A stretch of 64,000 nt of DNA from Chondrus crispus (taxonomy: Eukaryota; Rhodophyta; Florideophyceae; Gigartinales; Gigartinaceae): contig NW_005178895.1 of NCBI RefSeq assembly GCF_000350225.1, positions 1-64,000 on the forward strand, read 5' to 3'. The notes beneath the pieces were generated by a model, which had not been told where the DNA came from, searched no databases, and saw nothing but the letters and a program-made list of their open reading frames with translations. A program made the position numbers and the translations under genes. Positions 10,341-19,891 of this stretch are shown here, one piece after another. Numbering within the stretch: position 1 is the stretch's first letter; each line of letters starts with the position of its first letter.

Positions 10341-13300
10341 ATGCAGACCACCGAATTTCATGACAAAGTGCTGGAGAGTTTCATCACTGAGAATACGGAG
10401 GAAAATATGACGGGCAATGATCTGCTGTTACGAGCCAAAGAGGACATTACCAAAGAAAACCTGCTACTCTCAAGCAATTCAACACGACGCCGTCTAGGTG
10501 ACTACCTAGACAGAAAGGGTGTCGAGTGTGGCCGAGGCTCAGGCGACTCAATCCAAGCAAGGTTACTTCGGTTAATAAATGGTAATTCTGCAAGATCCCA
10601 GACTTCGCCCCCGTCGCACACGCCACATCCAACCCCCACCATGATGAATATCGGAAAGCGCGATTTCCTCAAGGTATCTCGATATGCTTCAGATCAGTAC
10701 TGTGGACTTTACGATGGACCCATTCTAGACGCTGTACACAGAAAATTTGTGCAAGACTGTGGTGCATTTGATGTTCCCGCGGACGACCGCCTCTCTATTC
10801 TCTACACTATGTTTCGAGACGATGCATTACGCTACTTCACTGATAATGTCCTAAACCATGCACTTCGGTCTCTGAGGCCTTCAATCTCGTACAACAGCAT
10901 TTCACCACCCCGGCTCATCGAGACACATATACTACTGAGTGAAACACACTTCGCTTTGCAGACATGAAGCTTAAGCATCCTGGTAAATCCAACCCTCAGC
11001 TTCTCGACTTGATATTCCAACGTGCTCGTGACCTGCAAGCTTTACTCAAAGATCCCTACGAATCACCACTTCTGCTACAAGACTGTATCATCAGAGTTGT
11101 GAAGGACGAACCGTTCTATACTCCACTAATTACGACCACCATACCCCAAGATCCGAACGCTCTTCACACCAGACTTCACCAATGCCTTCGTCAGCAAGAC
11201 TCCATTTCTTCCAACTCACAGGAACCATCCAAGAGTTCTATGTACTTTGTCTACCCGGAGAACGAGAACGAAGAAAACTTCGAAGTTTGCTACAACGAAA
11301 ACGGTACACCATTCTTCCGACGACGTATCATGCGTGGCTCATCGTCGTTTTCTACACCCGACTACCGCAATCGATCATGGAACGTTGGCTTTCCGAGAAG
11401 AAGCGGATTTCGAGGACGACCTTACCGCGTACCGAGATATGGACAACGCCGAGTATCCTTCGCTCCAATCAAGAACGCTGCCGACAGCAGCGGACGCACA
11501 ATGCTTTGCAGATTCTGTAATTCCTGGTTCCACATGGAGAGAAACTGCCCAGACAAGCCGAGCCTCAACACCAATCTACTCGAAACCTCCGACACGCTTG
11601 ACCAGTATGAAATCCCCTTTATTGCTGAAAACCAATCTGAATACAACCCCACTCTCCACATCGATCGATCCGTTGGTGATTACAACATCACACCACCCAC
11701 TGCCACCGATCGTGAAGACAAAAATCAAGATTCTGAGTTCAACACACTGTTTATCAACCTTGCCTGCAAAATGGACTATGAGATCAACAACCCGAGCAAC
11801 GAGTACTACCAACACAACATTAAATCTCTTCCACCCGACATCCGAGGTATTCGTTCCCAACTACCCAACGTGAAATTAGATGACCAAGTTCCGTTTCACG
11901 GATTCTGTCTTGACGAGGGAGCACCACATTCTGTCACTGGTCTTAACCAATGGTTGGCATATCTCCGCAAGTATCACCTACCAGCCCAACTCAAGCGCGT
12001 TAGGATGCATAAGGCATCAATCAGCTTTGGTGGCCAAGGCCCCAATCGTGTACAAGTCAACGCACTTGGTAGCATTATCATTCGAGTTCCCTTACCTGCC
12101 CACTGCTACTTCGACTACAAATCTCTGCTCATCTCTAACGACGTTCCTATGCTACTAGGAGTTGCAACTCAGACGAAGCTAAAGGCTGTAACCATCAAGG
12201 ACTGCAAACACCCTACCGTCAACTTCCGAACAATCGGTGTGACTCTGCCTCTCAAGTTGAAGTTCAAGCATCTCTACTATGAAGCGCCCGACACTGATGA
12301 TTATCTCTTCGCCATGAGCGAGCTTGCTCAAATCCACCGCAACCTTGGACATGCGCCAGCTGGCTCTGTCTATAGTGCACTCCGTCGTGCCTACCCCATC
12401 GAGACCGGCGCATCAGATCTGGAGAAACTTCAAGCCGTTGCAGCGCAGTGCAAAGACTGCCAACTATTCTCAAGTCAACCCAACCGCTATAGAGCTGTTC
12501 TGCCTGAGCAATTTGTATTCAACTACGATGTAGCTCTGGATGTTATGTTCATCGCTGGACATCCTATCTTGCATACAGTCTGTCGCCAAACTCATTTCTC
12601 CCGAGCTGCACCACTACCGCAACAAGACTCTTACACCATCTGGGTAACCTTCATGACCATTTGGGTTGTTCCGTACCTTGGAGTACCATTTAATCTTTGG
12701 GTTGATCAAGCAAAGGCATTCCTCTCCGTACAATTCAAGACACTCGCAAACTCACTTGGCTGCAACTTGGTTCCAATCGCTGTTGAGGCTCATTGGTCAC
12801 TAATTGCTGAACGCTATCATGATCCACTCCGTAGAATCTCCATGAATCTCATCACCGACCATCCTGCAGCACCACTCCAACTCATCATCGACTATGCTAA
12901 CCTAGCTATGTCGCACACCATCGGACCTGAGGGCTTTACTCCCGCAATCCTCGCATTTGGCGCACAACCTCGACTTCTTGTCGGCAACTACAAGCAACAG
13001 CCACAGACCGTCACTAACCGCATGGATTTGATGACTACCGCAAGACGCGAGTACGAATCAATCGTCAGCCAACTCCGTATCCGTAAGGCGCTACATACAA
13101 ACTTGCCAAATGAGCAAGCGCAGCATCTCACTCCCGGCACCGAAGTTTTGGTTTACCGAGAGAAGAGAGGATGGGATGGGATGGGCCGTACACTTTTCTG
13201 TATAACGATGGACGTTTATCTGTTGTGCTAGACGACAATGGTCGCGAACATTTATTCCACAGTACAATGCTGAAACCATATACCAGACCGAATCTTCCGA

Positions 13301-14177
13301 TCCGAGATCTGCTCAACCCGGCCGATGCCGCAGAAATACAATCTACCACCCATGCCAACCTGTCAGAAATTGTGCATGACCCCGACGACCCGCGCTTCAA
13401 GGAAAGCCGTAAGAAAGAGTACGATGGAATTGTTGCGAAAGGAGGAGTCAAACCCTTCGCGCGGGCCGATCTACCGGAAGACGCAAACTTTGTTGGTAAT
13501 CGCTTTGTCCTGACGATCAAGGAACCTGGATCAAACAAACCGACGTACAAGGCCCGCTGGGTACTGCAAGGACATCACGATCGCTACCGTCATAGTATTG
13601 CCAACGACTCGCCAATGCTCATGCGTCTGACTTTCCGTATTATCATTGCCCTGGCCGTCATCATGTTTAACGGAAATTTGTGGACACGTGATGTTGAACA
13701 AGCCTATATGCAATCGAATCCATTGGGACGTGATGTGTTTACCGAACCTCCCGGCGAAGCTAATCTTTCTAAGAATATGGTCTTAAAGATTAAGCTACTG
13801 CATTATGGCCTGGTAGAGGCAAGTACCTGTTTCTTTGACACGTACTACCCTGTATTCAAGGAAAAACTCAAGATGACACCATGTCCTTTTGATCCGTGTT
13901 TCCTCGATCCGATTCGAAAAGTATCTTTGATACTATCACTGTCTCCAAGCGCCTGCGCCAGTTGCGCCTGATGAACGAGATTGCCGACATACGACGGGCT
14001 TACCGCGAGAACGAGATCAACAATGTTGCTTGGATACGCTCCGAACAAAATGTCGCAGACAACCTCACTCGTTACAATGGAAACCTTATTCTTCGCAACG
14101 CAATGGATACTGGACGCCTGGATTTTAAAATTGAACAATGGGCCTATAAGAACAATGCAACTACTTCGCTTGGCTAA
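10341..14177 (+). other. Copia-2 gag-pol region (fossil, broken)
   Basis: The parts in order are: a gag region from about 10341 to 11450; a zinc knuckle (CRFCNSWFHMERNC) near 11505-11550; an aspartic-protease-like motif (LDEGAPHSVTG) near 11910; an integrase with its His-Cys region near 12330-12470 and catalytic core near 12520-12830; a reverse transcriptase portion near 13430-13870; and an RNase H tail near 13900-14170. The element is broken, with a handful of breaks, and its pol is shorter than the family norm. The motifs resemble those of Copia-4 at 54.4-61.4 kb more than those of Copia-1, so at least two Copia lineages are present. Confidence 0.8.
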
Positions 14178-14202
14178 CTCAGCGAAAAAAGAAAGATACC
14201 AA

Positions 14203-14222
14203 TGTGAGACAAAGCCTCATAT
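14203..14222 (+). repeat. 3' LTR of Copia-2, left part
   Basis: Twenty bases (TGTGAGACAAAGCCTCATAT) match the start of the 5' LTR exactly. The match then stops at the edge of the piggyBac-like insertion and resumes at 18396, after the duplicated ATAT at 18392-18395. Confidence 0.9.
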
Positions 14223-14238
14223 CCCTACTATTCTTAAA

Positions 14239-14309
14239 TACGAAAATTCGTATGGTAGGAGATTTCTGAAAATGATACCCCTTATCGTTATGTACGCAAA
14301 ATCGTATAC
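14239..14309. promoter_or_regulatory. Left subterminal palindromes of the piggyBac-like element
   Basis: Two related inverted motifs lie within 90 bases of the left end: TACGAAAATTCGTA at 14239-14252, a perfect palindrome, and TACGCAAAATCGTATAC at 14293-14309. Similar motifs lie near the right end. Such repeated subterminal sites commonly bind the transposase. That role is inferred here. Confidence 0.55.
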
Positions 14310-14477
14310 AACGCCCTGAAAAGGGGCTAGAGAAAGCCCAAGTTGTCTTTCCGCTCGCTTGTCTTGGCTGCTTCCGTCAACTGTAAGTTGTAAAACGTGC
14401 TGTAAAGTGCCTGTCTTGAGTTCAAGGGCCGGCGAGTTGACGTCAGCATCGAGTTGTAGGCTCGATCGTGCAAATGT

Positions 14478-14687
14478 TTGGGATTACAATTCGACATCGA
14501 ATCCATTTCAACCGGCATGGCCGAAGTCAGTGAAGATGCAGCTCCAGTCGTAGCTGTGAGTGAAGGGAGAGAGCACGGGCCAAGAGGAGGCTCCCTAAGC
14601 GCTGATACAGACGTTCAGAGACAAAGGGGTCCAACTGCTGGTAAGGGAAGGGGGGTTAGGCGTGGAGGTAGAGGTCGTGGAAGTTGA
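14478..14687 (+). CDS. Possible Arg/Gly-rich N-terminal extension of the transposase
   Basis: This 69-codon frame ends in an RGG-rich stretch (GKGRGVRRGGRGRGS) and is in the same frame as the long transposase ORF that starts at 14811. The sequence between them stays Arg/Gly-rich beyond one TGA at 14685-14687 and then reads into GNDPSKEFGNVLTPKPIV before the Met at 14811. It may be the real N-terminus interrupted by one stop, or a short upstream ORF. Acidic or basic low-complexity N-termini are common in piggyBac transposases. Confidence 0.45.
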   Translation: MGLQFDIESISTGMAEVSEDAAPVVAVSEGREHGPRGGSLSADTDVQRQRGPTAGKGRGVRRGGRGRGS

Positions 14688-14810
14688 GCGAGACGAGGGC
14701 GTGGAGGAGGCAGATTAAGGAGTGCGAATGGCAGTCAAATAGCACGTAGTTCCGCGCGAGGCAATGACCCGTCGAAAGAGTTCGGCAATGTTCTCACTCC
14801 AAAGCCTATT

Positions 14811-17800
14811 GTGACATGGGAATCAGACTTTCTAAAGACAACCCTGTCGGAACGATCTCGCTTGTTCTGCGCTGCTACTGTGGAGAAATTGGATCGAAAT
14901 TTGATAGCCAACAAGTTTCCAGCAACTCGTTGTGGGTTAATGGTTCTCTTTGTCGACGAAATATTGACAAAGTGCTGTGCTTGGATTAATGAGAAGAACG
15001 CTCTCAACGCTCAACGAGAGAATATCAAGCTCAGTGACATGTATCGTTTTCTATCCATTCTTCTTTTTTCTAACACTGCACGGTTCAGTCTAAACAAAAC
15101 TATTGAACTATTGGCACGAATGGGATTAAATGTACCTGGAAAAGACATCATCAAGTACATCTCAAATAACATTCTGGCCTATAGTCCCATAGACAGAGGC
15201 AATGGAAGCATGACATGGACTGCAAGGAGGGATGAAACTCAACTTCTTAGTGAGTTCGAGAGAACGGCTTTCCGTTCTACACGCAAGGTCTTCTTTAATC
15301 CCAACTACTTGCTCGCGACACTAGATGACGATCTATACGGTACCAGAGCTCGAGATAATCAAGTGAAGAGTCTCTCTGCTCGTAAGGCCGATAAGGAGGG
15401 CCACATTGCCGATGTTATTGCAGACGCTTTGTTTCGTTTTACCTTGGCAGTCAGATTTCGTCGCCGATCAGAATCACAAGAACTAAATGTACGAAAATTA
15501 ATGAGTTCTATTCTTGATGACACTGGTCAGATGAGTCTAGCTGGGTTTACTGTTACTGGTGACCGCGGGTACGGGAAACTGTCTTTAGTCAAAGAGCTGC
15601 GTGAAATGGGCATAGGTTCAATCTTCATTATGCCCAACCATCTCATACGTTGCTATCCTTTTTCGGCAAGGTCTTACTACAGTCCTTACAGAGAGGACGA
15701 TGAGGAGGAAAATGGTGAAGCAGTTCGTTTTGTGGTTGATCAGGATGGTGATGAGAGATTACCTATTCAAAGGACAACAAATGCAGATGAAGCTACAGAC
15801 CAAGTTGGGGAGACTGTCGATTTAAGCAGGAACAACGAGACGTCTGTCAGTGTCTTTGACAGGCCTAAAAAGTATGTGATTGATGATGACCCCGGGGCTT
15901 CTCCATTATGTGTGTTTTCCAAATTAAAACGGACGGGTTCATCAGCTGCAGCAGCTATTGGGGATGTCTCGGCAGTAGCAGTGAGAGAAAAGGGGACGGC
16001 CGCTCACTGCAAGGTTCTTCGATTTTATTACTGTGTGTCCCCGCACATTGAACGTGCTATTCAAACTTTCACCGCAGTACCAATGAACCATTCTCTATCG
16101 AACCACCTTTTTACAAAACGGAGGGACGATGGCTCATTACTCGATCCTCCGGTAGGTTCTTTGGATTATCGTGACATCTTAGAACGTCACATATTGAGTC
16201 ATTGTGAGGTTTTGATCATTGCGCAAAGGTGCGCAGACTGGTTTGTGTTGCGCAAGTTTCGGGTTACAGGGACTATTGCAGGCCGAATACTGATGCGTGA
16301 TAATGTTTTGAGAAGTATGCTAGGGCTTGAAAGTTGCAGCAACGAAAACTATCGACCGCCTGAGTTGATTGATGAACTTGCCAAGAGCTGGTTTTGTGCC
16401 TCGCGTTCAACGGAGCACATGATGAGGGGAACAAGTAATGAGGACTCTGCGCTCGCTGCGCTCTCTAACAAGCAATTCGTGAAAGCGGTATACTCTGTGG
16501 GTATGATTTCTTGCAAGGCAGAGAAGTGGATGGCATGCTCTCCCGATGCTGTTGCTGTAATAGATGTCCCTTGTGAAAATCTGGATGTGGAGGGGGGAAC
16601 TAACACAGGGCCAGAGGCAACTTCACAGACTAAGCTCGCCGTGGTAGAAATCAAAACGTCAGTCGCCACTTCTTCTCTACATGCTTCACATCTAAATACA
16701 ACTGCAACAGTTTTGAGCTGTGTTGTCGGGGATGAAACATTTAAGAAATATGTTCCACAAGAGCACATGGCCCAAGTCCTGCAGCAAATGTTGGTTGCAA
16801 GAATGGAATACTGTGTCTATGTCTCTGCCTCAGAAACTGGATTACAATTTGTGTTACGTGTAAGATTTTCTGCACATGCAAGGCAGATCTGTGAGAGAAG
16901 CCTGATGATGACAGCTAAATCAGTTGTCGAGTGGGCACACCACTCGCCAGACGAAATTCCTGATTATGTCTCCCGTGAAACAAAGAAGCAGCTGCTTGAG
17001 TACATTCCATTCTGGGGTGCTGTCAACAGTTATGTGCACGAAAATGGCCCTTTTCTCCCTGTCAAGCTATTAAGACACGGAGCGCAAAGTTTATACTCTC
17101 GTACGAAAGGAGGTGTTGATGGGGCAACGCAGTATAGGGCGAACATGCGTGCTTCTACCCAAAGTTTAAAGCGGGAGCAAAAAATCGTTACCCAAGTTCT
17201 GAAGACGGTTGGGGTCAATGCTTTTCTTGCTTGGCGAATGTTGGGGTGCAAGGATTTGCTCTGTTCTGCTTCGTCTTTTGGTGGTCTTGATAAATTTAGA
17301 GACGCTCTCAACCGATGCCAGTCGTTGGCAGATTTTATTGCTGATGTATCTGGGGATCTACTACAACATGCAGACAACCTACAAAAGAACGAACAAAATG
17401 GAGAGGGAGGTGATCACAGTGGCACTGTCACAGTAGTTATAGGGGATGAAGACGCGAAGGAGTTGTCCCGAAGAGCTTTATTGAGGAAGCGGTGTCGTTT
17501 GTTGTGGTTCAATCATCAAAGCGGACGAAAGCTTAGAATTAATGTGCAAGAGCACCCGCCTTGCTCTACAGGGAAAGACGTGTGGTGTGCTTCGTGTGGA
17601 AATGTGAAGCATAATGGGGACAAATGGCGTGGAAGGCGGACTGGTATTAAGTGCGGGACATGTCATGTACATTTATGTACAAAGACGCATACAGGACAGA
17701 GAGTGAGTTGCTGGAATATTTGGCATAATACAATGACTCTTACCCCTCGTGCGACGAGTCCCCACAAAAACAGGTTCGGTAATTCGTCTCGGCATTCTAC

Positions 17801-17939
17801 TACACCTGATCAGAGTGAAGCCAGGCGCCCTGAGATTCCGAGCCTAAACGTTGATTCACTCCCTCCCAGTGAGAATGAAAACCGGGAAGCCACAGCGTCA
17901 GCGAGGACTAGCCTCAGGAAGAGGAGGAGACGTACGTAG
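14811..17939 (+). CDS. PiggyBac-like transposase with embedded YqaJ-type nuclease
   Basis: The protein has 1042 residues, against about 550-650 for usual piggyBac transposases. The catalytic aspartates are Asp173 (within LDDDLYG), Asp251 (VTGDRGYGK) and Asp770 (YSRTKGGVDGATQY, the family's YNRTKGGVD motif). The first spacing, 78 residues, equals that of the moth piggyBac transposase (268 to 346). The second is 519 instead of about 100. The extra stretch holds a complete YqaJ/lambda-exonuclease-like PD-(D/E)XK domain at about 475-715: WFVLRKFRVTGTIAG, Glu544 in GTSNEDSAL, Pro578-Asp579 in CSPDAVAV, Glu613-Ile-Lys615 in VVEIKTS, then a Gln-rich helix EHMAQVLQQM. A C-terminal Cys/His domain (from Cys926-x2-Cys929 to about His972, with CGTCHVHLC) matches the piggyBac DNA-binding finger. 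The frame is intact. Family roles are known; cooperation of the two nucleases is inference. Confidence 0.85.
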   Translation: MTWESDFLKTTLSERSRLFCAATVEKLDRNLIANKFPATRCGLMVLFVDEILTKCCAWINEKNALNAQRENIKLSDMYRFLSILLFSNTARFSLNKTIELLARMGLNVPGKDIIKYISNNILAYSPIDRGNGSMTWTARRDETQLLSEFERTAFRSTRKVFFNPNYLLATLDDDLYGTRARDNQVKSLSARKADKEGHIADVIADALFRFTLAVRFRRRSESQELNVRKLMSSILDDTGQMSLAGFTVTGDRGYGKLSLVKELREMGIGSIFIMPNHLIRCYPFSARSYYSPYREDDEEENGEAVRFVVDQDGDERLPIQRTTNADEATDQVGETVDLSRNNETSVSVFDRPKKYVIDDDPGASPLCVFSKLKRTGSSAAAAIGDVSAVAVREKGTAAHCKVLRFYYCVSPHIERAIQTFTAVPMNHSLSNHLFTKRRDDGSLLDPPVGSLDYRDILERHILSHCEVLIIAQRCADWFVLRKFRVTGTIAGRILMRDNVLRSMLGLESCSNENYRPPELIDELAKSWFCASRSTEHMMRGTSNEDSALAALSNKQFVKAVYSVGMISCKAEKWMACSPDAVAVIDVPCENLDVEGGTNTGPEATSQTKLAVVEIKTSVATSSLHASHLNTTATVLSCVVGDETFKKYVPQEHMAQVLQQMLVARMEYCVYVSASETGLQFVLRVRFSAHARQICERSLMMTAKSVVEWAHHSPDEIPDYVSRETKKQLLEYIPFWGAVNSYVHENGPFLPVKLLRHGAQSLYSRTKGGVDGATQYRANMRASTQSLKREQKIVTQVLKTVGVNAFLAWRMLGCKDLLCSASSFGGLDKFRDALNRCQSLADFIADVSGDLLQHADNLQKNEQNGEGGDHSGTVTVVIGDEDAKELSRRALLRKRCRLLWFNHQSGRKLRINVQEHPPCSTGKDVWCASCGNVKHNGDKWRGRRTGIKCGTCHVHLCTKTHTGQRVSCWNIWHNTMTLTPRATSPHKNRFGNSSRHSTTPDQSEARRPEIPSLNVDSLPPSENENREATASARTSLRKRRRRT

Positions 17940-18161
17940 AACAGTGTTTATTGCGCTTGCATCACCAACAATAGATGAAAAGACTTTTCAATTGATAAAC
18001 ATGTGCTTCAATTGGCCTGTTTAGATAGATGTGAGTCCTTGATTGCGCTTTCTAATGAAGATTAAAGGCAACGGTAGCAAATAGAAGTAATCTGAGCCTA
18101 ACGAAATGGATGGGGACTTCTCTTTTTCCAATCTTTGCCATCACAACAGACAATCCTTATA

Positions 18162-18374
18162 TACGAATTATCGTATACAAGGCTAATTTTGGGGTCAATA
18201 CGGATGTCCAATATGCCCTCCAGAGGCCTTCGATACACGATATTTTCTTTAAAAGTAATGCTATAGGGCCTTTTGTTGCCATCCAAGGAGGGCATAGCTT
18301 GAAGCACAGCACCGAGGATGGCGATGCGGCTCAGTTATGACACTTCAAAGTTCTGTATACGATATTTCGTATGC
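18162..18374. promoter_or_regulatory. Right subterminal palindromes of the piggyBac-like element
   Basis: TACGAATTATCGTATAC (18162-18178) and GTATACGATATTTCGTATGC (18355-18374) mirror the motifs at the left end. They lie about 215 and 20 bases from the right terminus. Together with the left pair they form a likely set of transposase contact sites. Confidence 0.5.
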
Positions 18375-18395
18375 ATGAAAAAACTGTCGGGATAT

Positions 18396-18553
18396 CTGCT
18401 GCTGTTTACACTTGTATTTACAGTACTCTTTCTACTAGCTTCCACTCTTATTAGTGCGTGCCTCATGCAACCCAACTTCCCCATCACCATCACCATTATC
18501 ATCTCCATCGTCATTAAAAACGACTCGTCCACGCTACACGATTTGGGCTCACA
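18396..18553 (+). repeat. 3' LTR of Copia-2, right part
   Basis: From CTGCTGCTG on, this matches 9906-10062 with about five differences and ends GGGCTCACA at 18553. The next five bases, CTCAG, repeat the bases before the 5' LTR. Confidence 0.9.
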
Positions 18554-18558
18554 CTCAG

Positions 18559-19394
18559 GCTCTTTTCCTCTGCAACGCTTTACGCCGCGCCACGGCACGC
18601 CGCATGTTCATGGACCGAGCTCTTCCCTTCAACACGGACACCGACAGTCCATCAGCTTATGTCGAATTTTGGACATATTTGGAAATCACGGCTTCTAGTC
18701 AGTTTGGGGCGAATGTAAAATCAATTTCTTTTGGCATTTGTTGCGGCTTTTGTTGACCGTTGCGCTCCACCTTCACGACAGCACGCCGCGCCCATCTCAG
18801 CCCTTCCTCTTCACATCTTTGATCATTTCTCGAGTCTCGTACCTTCTGTGGTGCTCCAAGCGAGCAAAACAGAATCCATGTGACTGACCCTACACATTAG
18901 TTGTGTTGTTTTTCCCTATTGCCAATTATTCTTTGCGCACTTCGCATCACAAAAGCGCAGTAAGAAGGTTGTGCTTTGGGTGGTAACTGGAGGTGCCAAA
19001 GTTGCGTCTTGTGGCATAAAAGGTTTTCGTGGTTTTCACTATGTCGCTTGTTACATACTTATACGGACTAGGCATGTTCAAAAAGAGATGCACTTCTTTG
19101 CGTATTGACAGCGGTGATGTGAGTGCGCGATACAGTGACGAATCTGACTCGGACGATATACAGCCCGAACTATTTCCAACTTGTGATATATCTGTTCTAC
19201 GACTGTTTCTGGAGTGCTGGGGTAGCCATATTTGTTTGTGCTACTCTATCTGGGTTGCAGTAATGCACATTGGGAGTGCTGTTTACTTTGGGTTACGCAT
19301 TTGTTACCTTATCGGCAGTACCCTATATGTATTTGTCTAGAAGATACAGCATACCTTCTTCATCGAACCTTAGATAATTCAACTCGTTACCAAC
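18559..19394. other. No gene recognised; probable flank and left end of the Academ-like element
   Basis: Between the Copia-2 end and the first Academ coding piece I see no reliable gene. A plus-strand frame at 19029-19340 has no known motif. The left terminus of the Academ-like transposon should be here, but I could not match an inverted repeat to the far side near 25.6-26.0 kb. Confidence 0.4.
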
Positions 19395-19748
19395 TCATTG
19401 CAGTAACCCTTCCCGCCATCCTTGCTCAGTTCTTAGCCCCTCCAACACTTCAGTAACTTCCTCCGAGGACTGCATGTCCTCATCTTGTTCGTTTGAAGGT
19501 TCCGTTTCGGCAGCATTCACCTGGATACTTGTTACTTTGTTCTGACATCTACTGGGCTCACAATCGCACCCAACACATTTGGCCCCTCGCTTCATACATG
19601 AACATTGATTTCTATTGCAAAGACCTTGGCACCCACATTTAGCCACTAAATCTTTCATCTGCTGAGACAAAGCTTTTATATCTTCCTCGCGTTCCAGAAT
19701 TATATATCCCTCTTCCGTGAAACCTTTCTCTTCATTGAAACCCTGCAT
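19395..19748 (-). pseudogene. Academ-like element: C-terminal CXC cysteine motif
   Basis: This 117-codon piece holds CGCQGLCNRNQCSC followed by CVGCDCEPSRCQN, a Tesmin/TSO1-like CXC pattern that binds zinc and often DNA. Just upstream, in another frame near 19750-19850, the sequence still reads as related protein (EREHILLHAARVKFIVFKYW), a block that commonly precedes CXC motifs in these transposon proteins. It therefore looks like the C-terminus of the large element protein, separated by a frameshift from the nuclease part. The acidic tail (NEQDEDMQSSEEVTEV) ends the protein. Confidence 0.65.
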
Positions 19749-19891
19749 GATTTCAGGTGAAACATCTTCCTTGTATGTATTTGACCAGTATTTAAATACA
19801 ATGAACTTAACTCGTGCGGCGTGAAGTAGGATGTGCTCTCTCGGTGGTATAAGCTCGGAAGTGCTCTTAGCTCTGTCCGCTACGAATCTTC

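Larger units (their letters stand above)
14223..18391 (+). mobile_element. PiggyBac-like DNA transposon with ATAT target duplication
   Basis: A 4169-bp element interrupts the Copia-2 3' LTR. Comparison with the intact LTR fixes the ends: it starts CCCTACTATTC and ends AACTGTCGGG, flanked by ATAT on both sides (14219-14222 and 18392-18395). The CCC...GGG ends are a hallmark of piggyBac elements, but their usual duplication is TTAA. The terminal inverted match is short and imperfect (CCCTACTATT against CCCGACAGTT). Subterminal palindromes of the type TACGA(A/T)nTCGTA occur near both ends. It carries one long transposase gene on the plus strand, so it may be, or recently have been, autonomous. 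Confidence 0.85.
9886..18553 (+). mobile_element. Copia-2: LTR retrotransposon with a nested piggyBac-like insertion
   Basis: A Ty1/Copia element is bounded by the direct duplication CTCAG (9881-9885 and 18554-18558), the expected 5-bp target duplication. Its LTRs are about 177 bp, start TGTGAGAC and end GCTCACA. The 5' LTR is 9886-10062. The 3' LTR is 14203-14222 plus 18396-18553, split by the piggyBac-like element at 14223-18391; the ATAT at 18392-18395 is that element's target duplication. The two LTRs differ at about five sites, near 3 percent, so the insertion is of moderate age. The internal region is Copia gag-pol and is broken in several places and shorter than a full element. Confidence 0.9.

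Noticed and set aside
14219-14226. TTAA target for the piggyBac-like element
   Set aside because: The flank read from the intact LTR is CTCATATCTG; no TTAA exists at either border.
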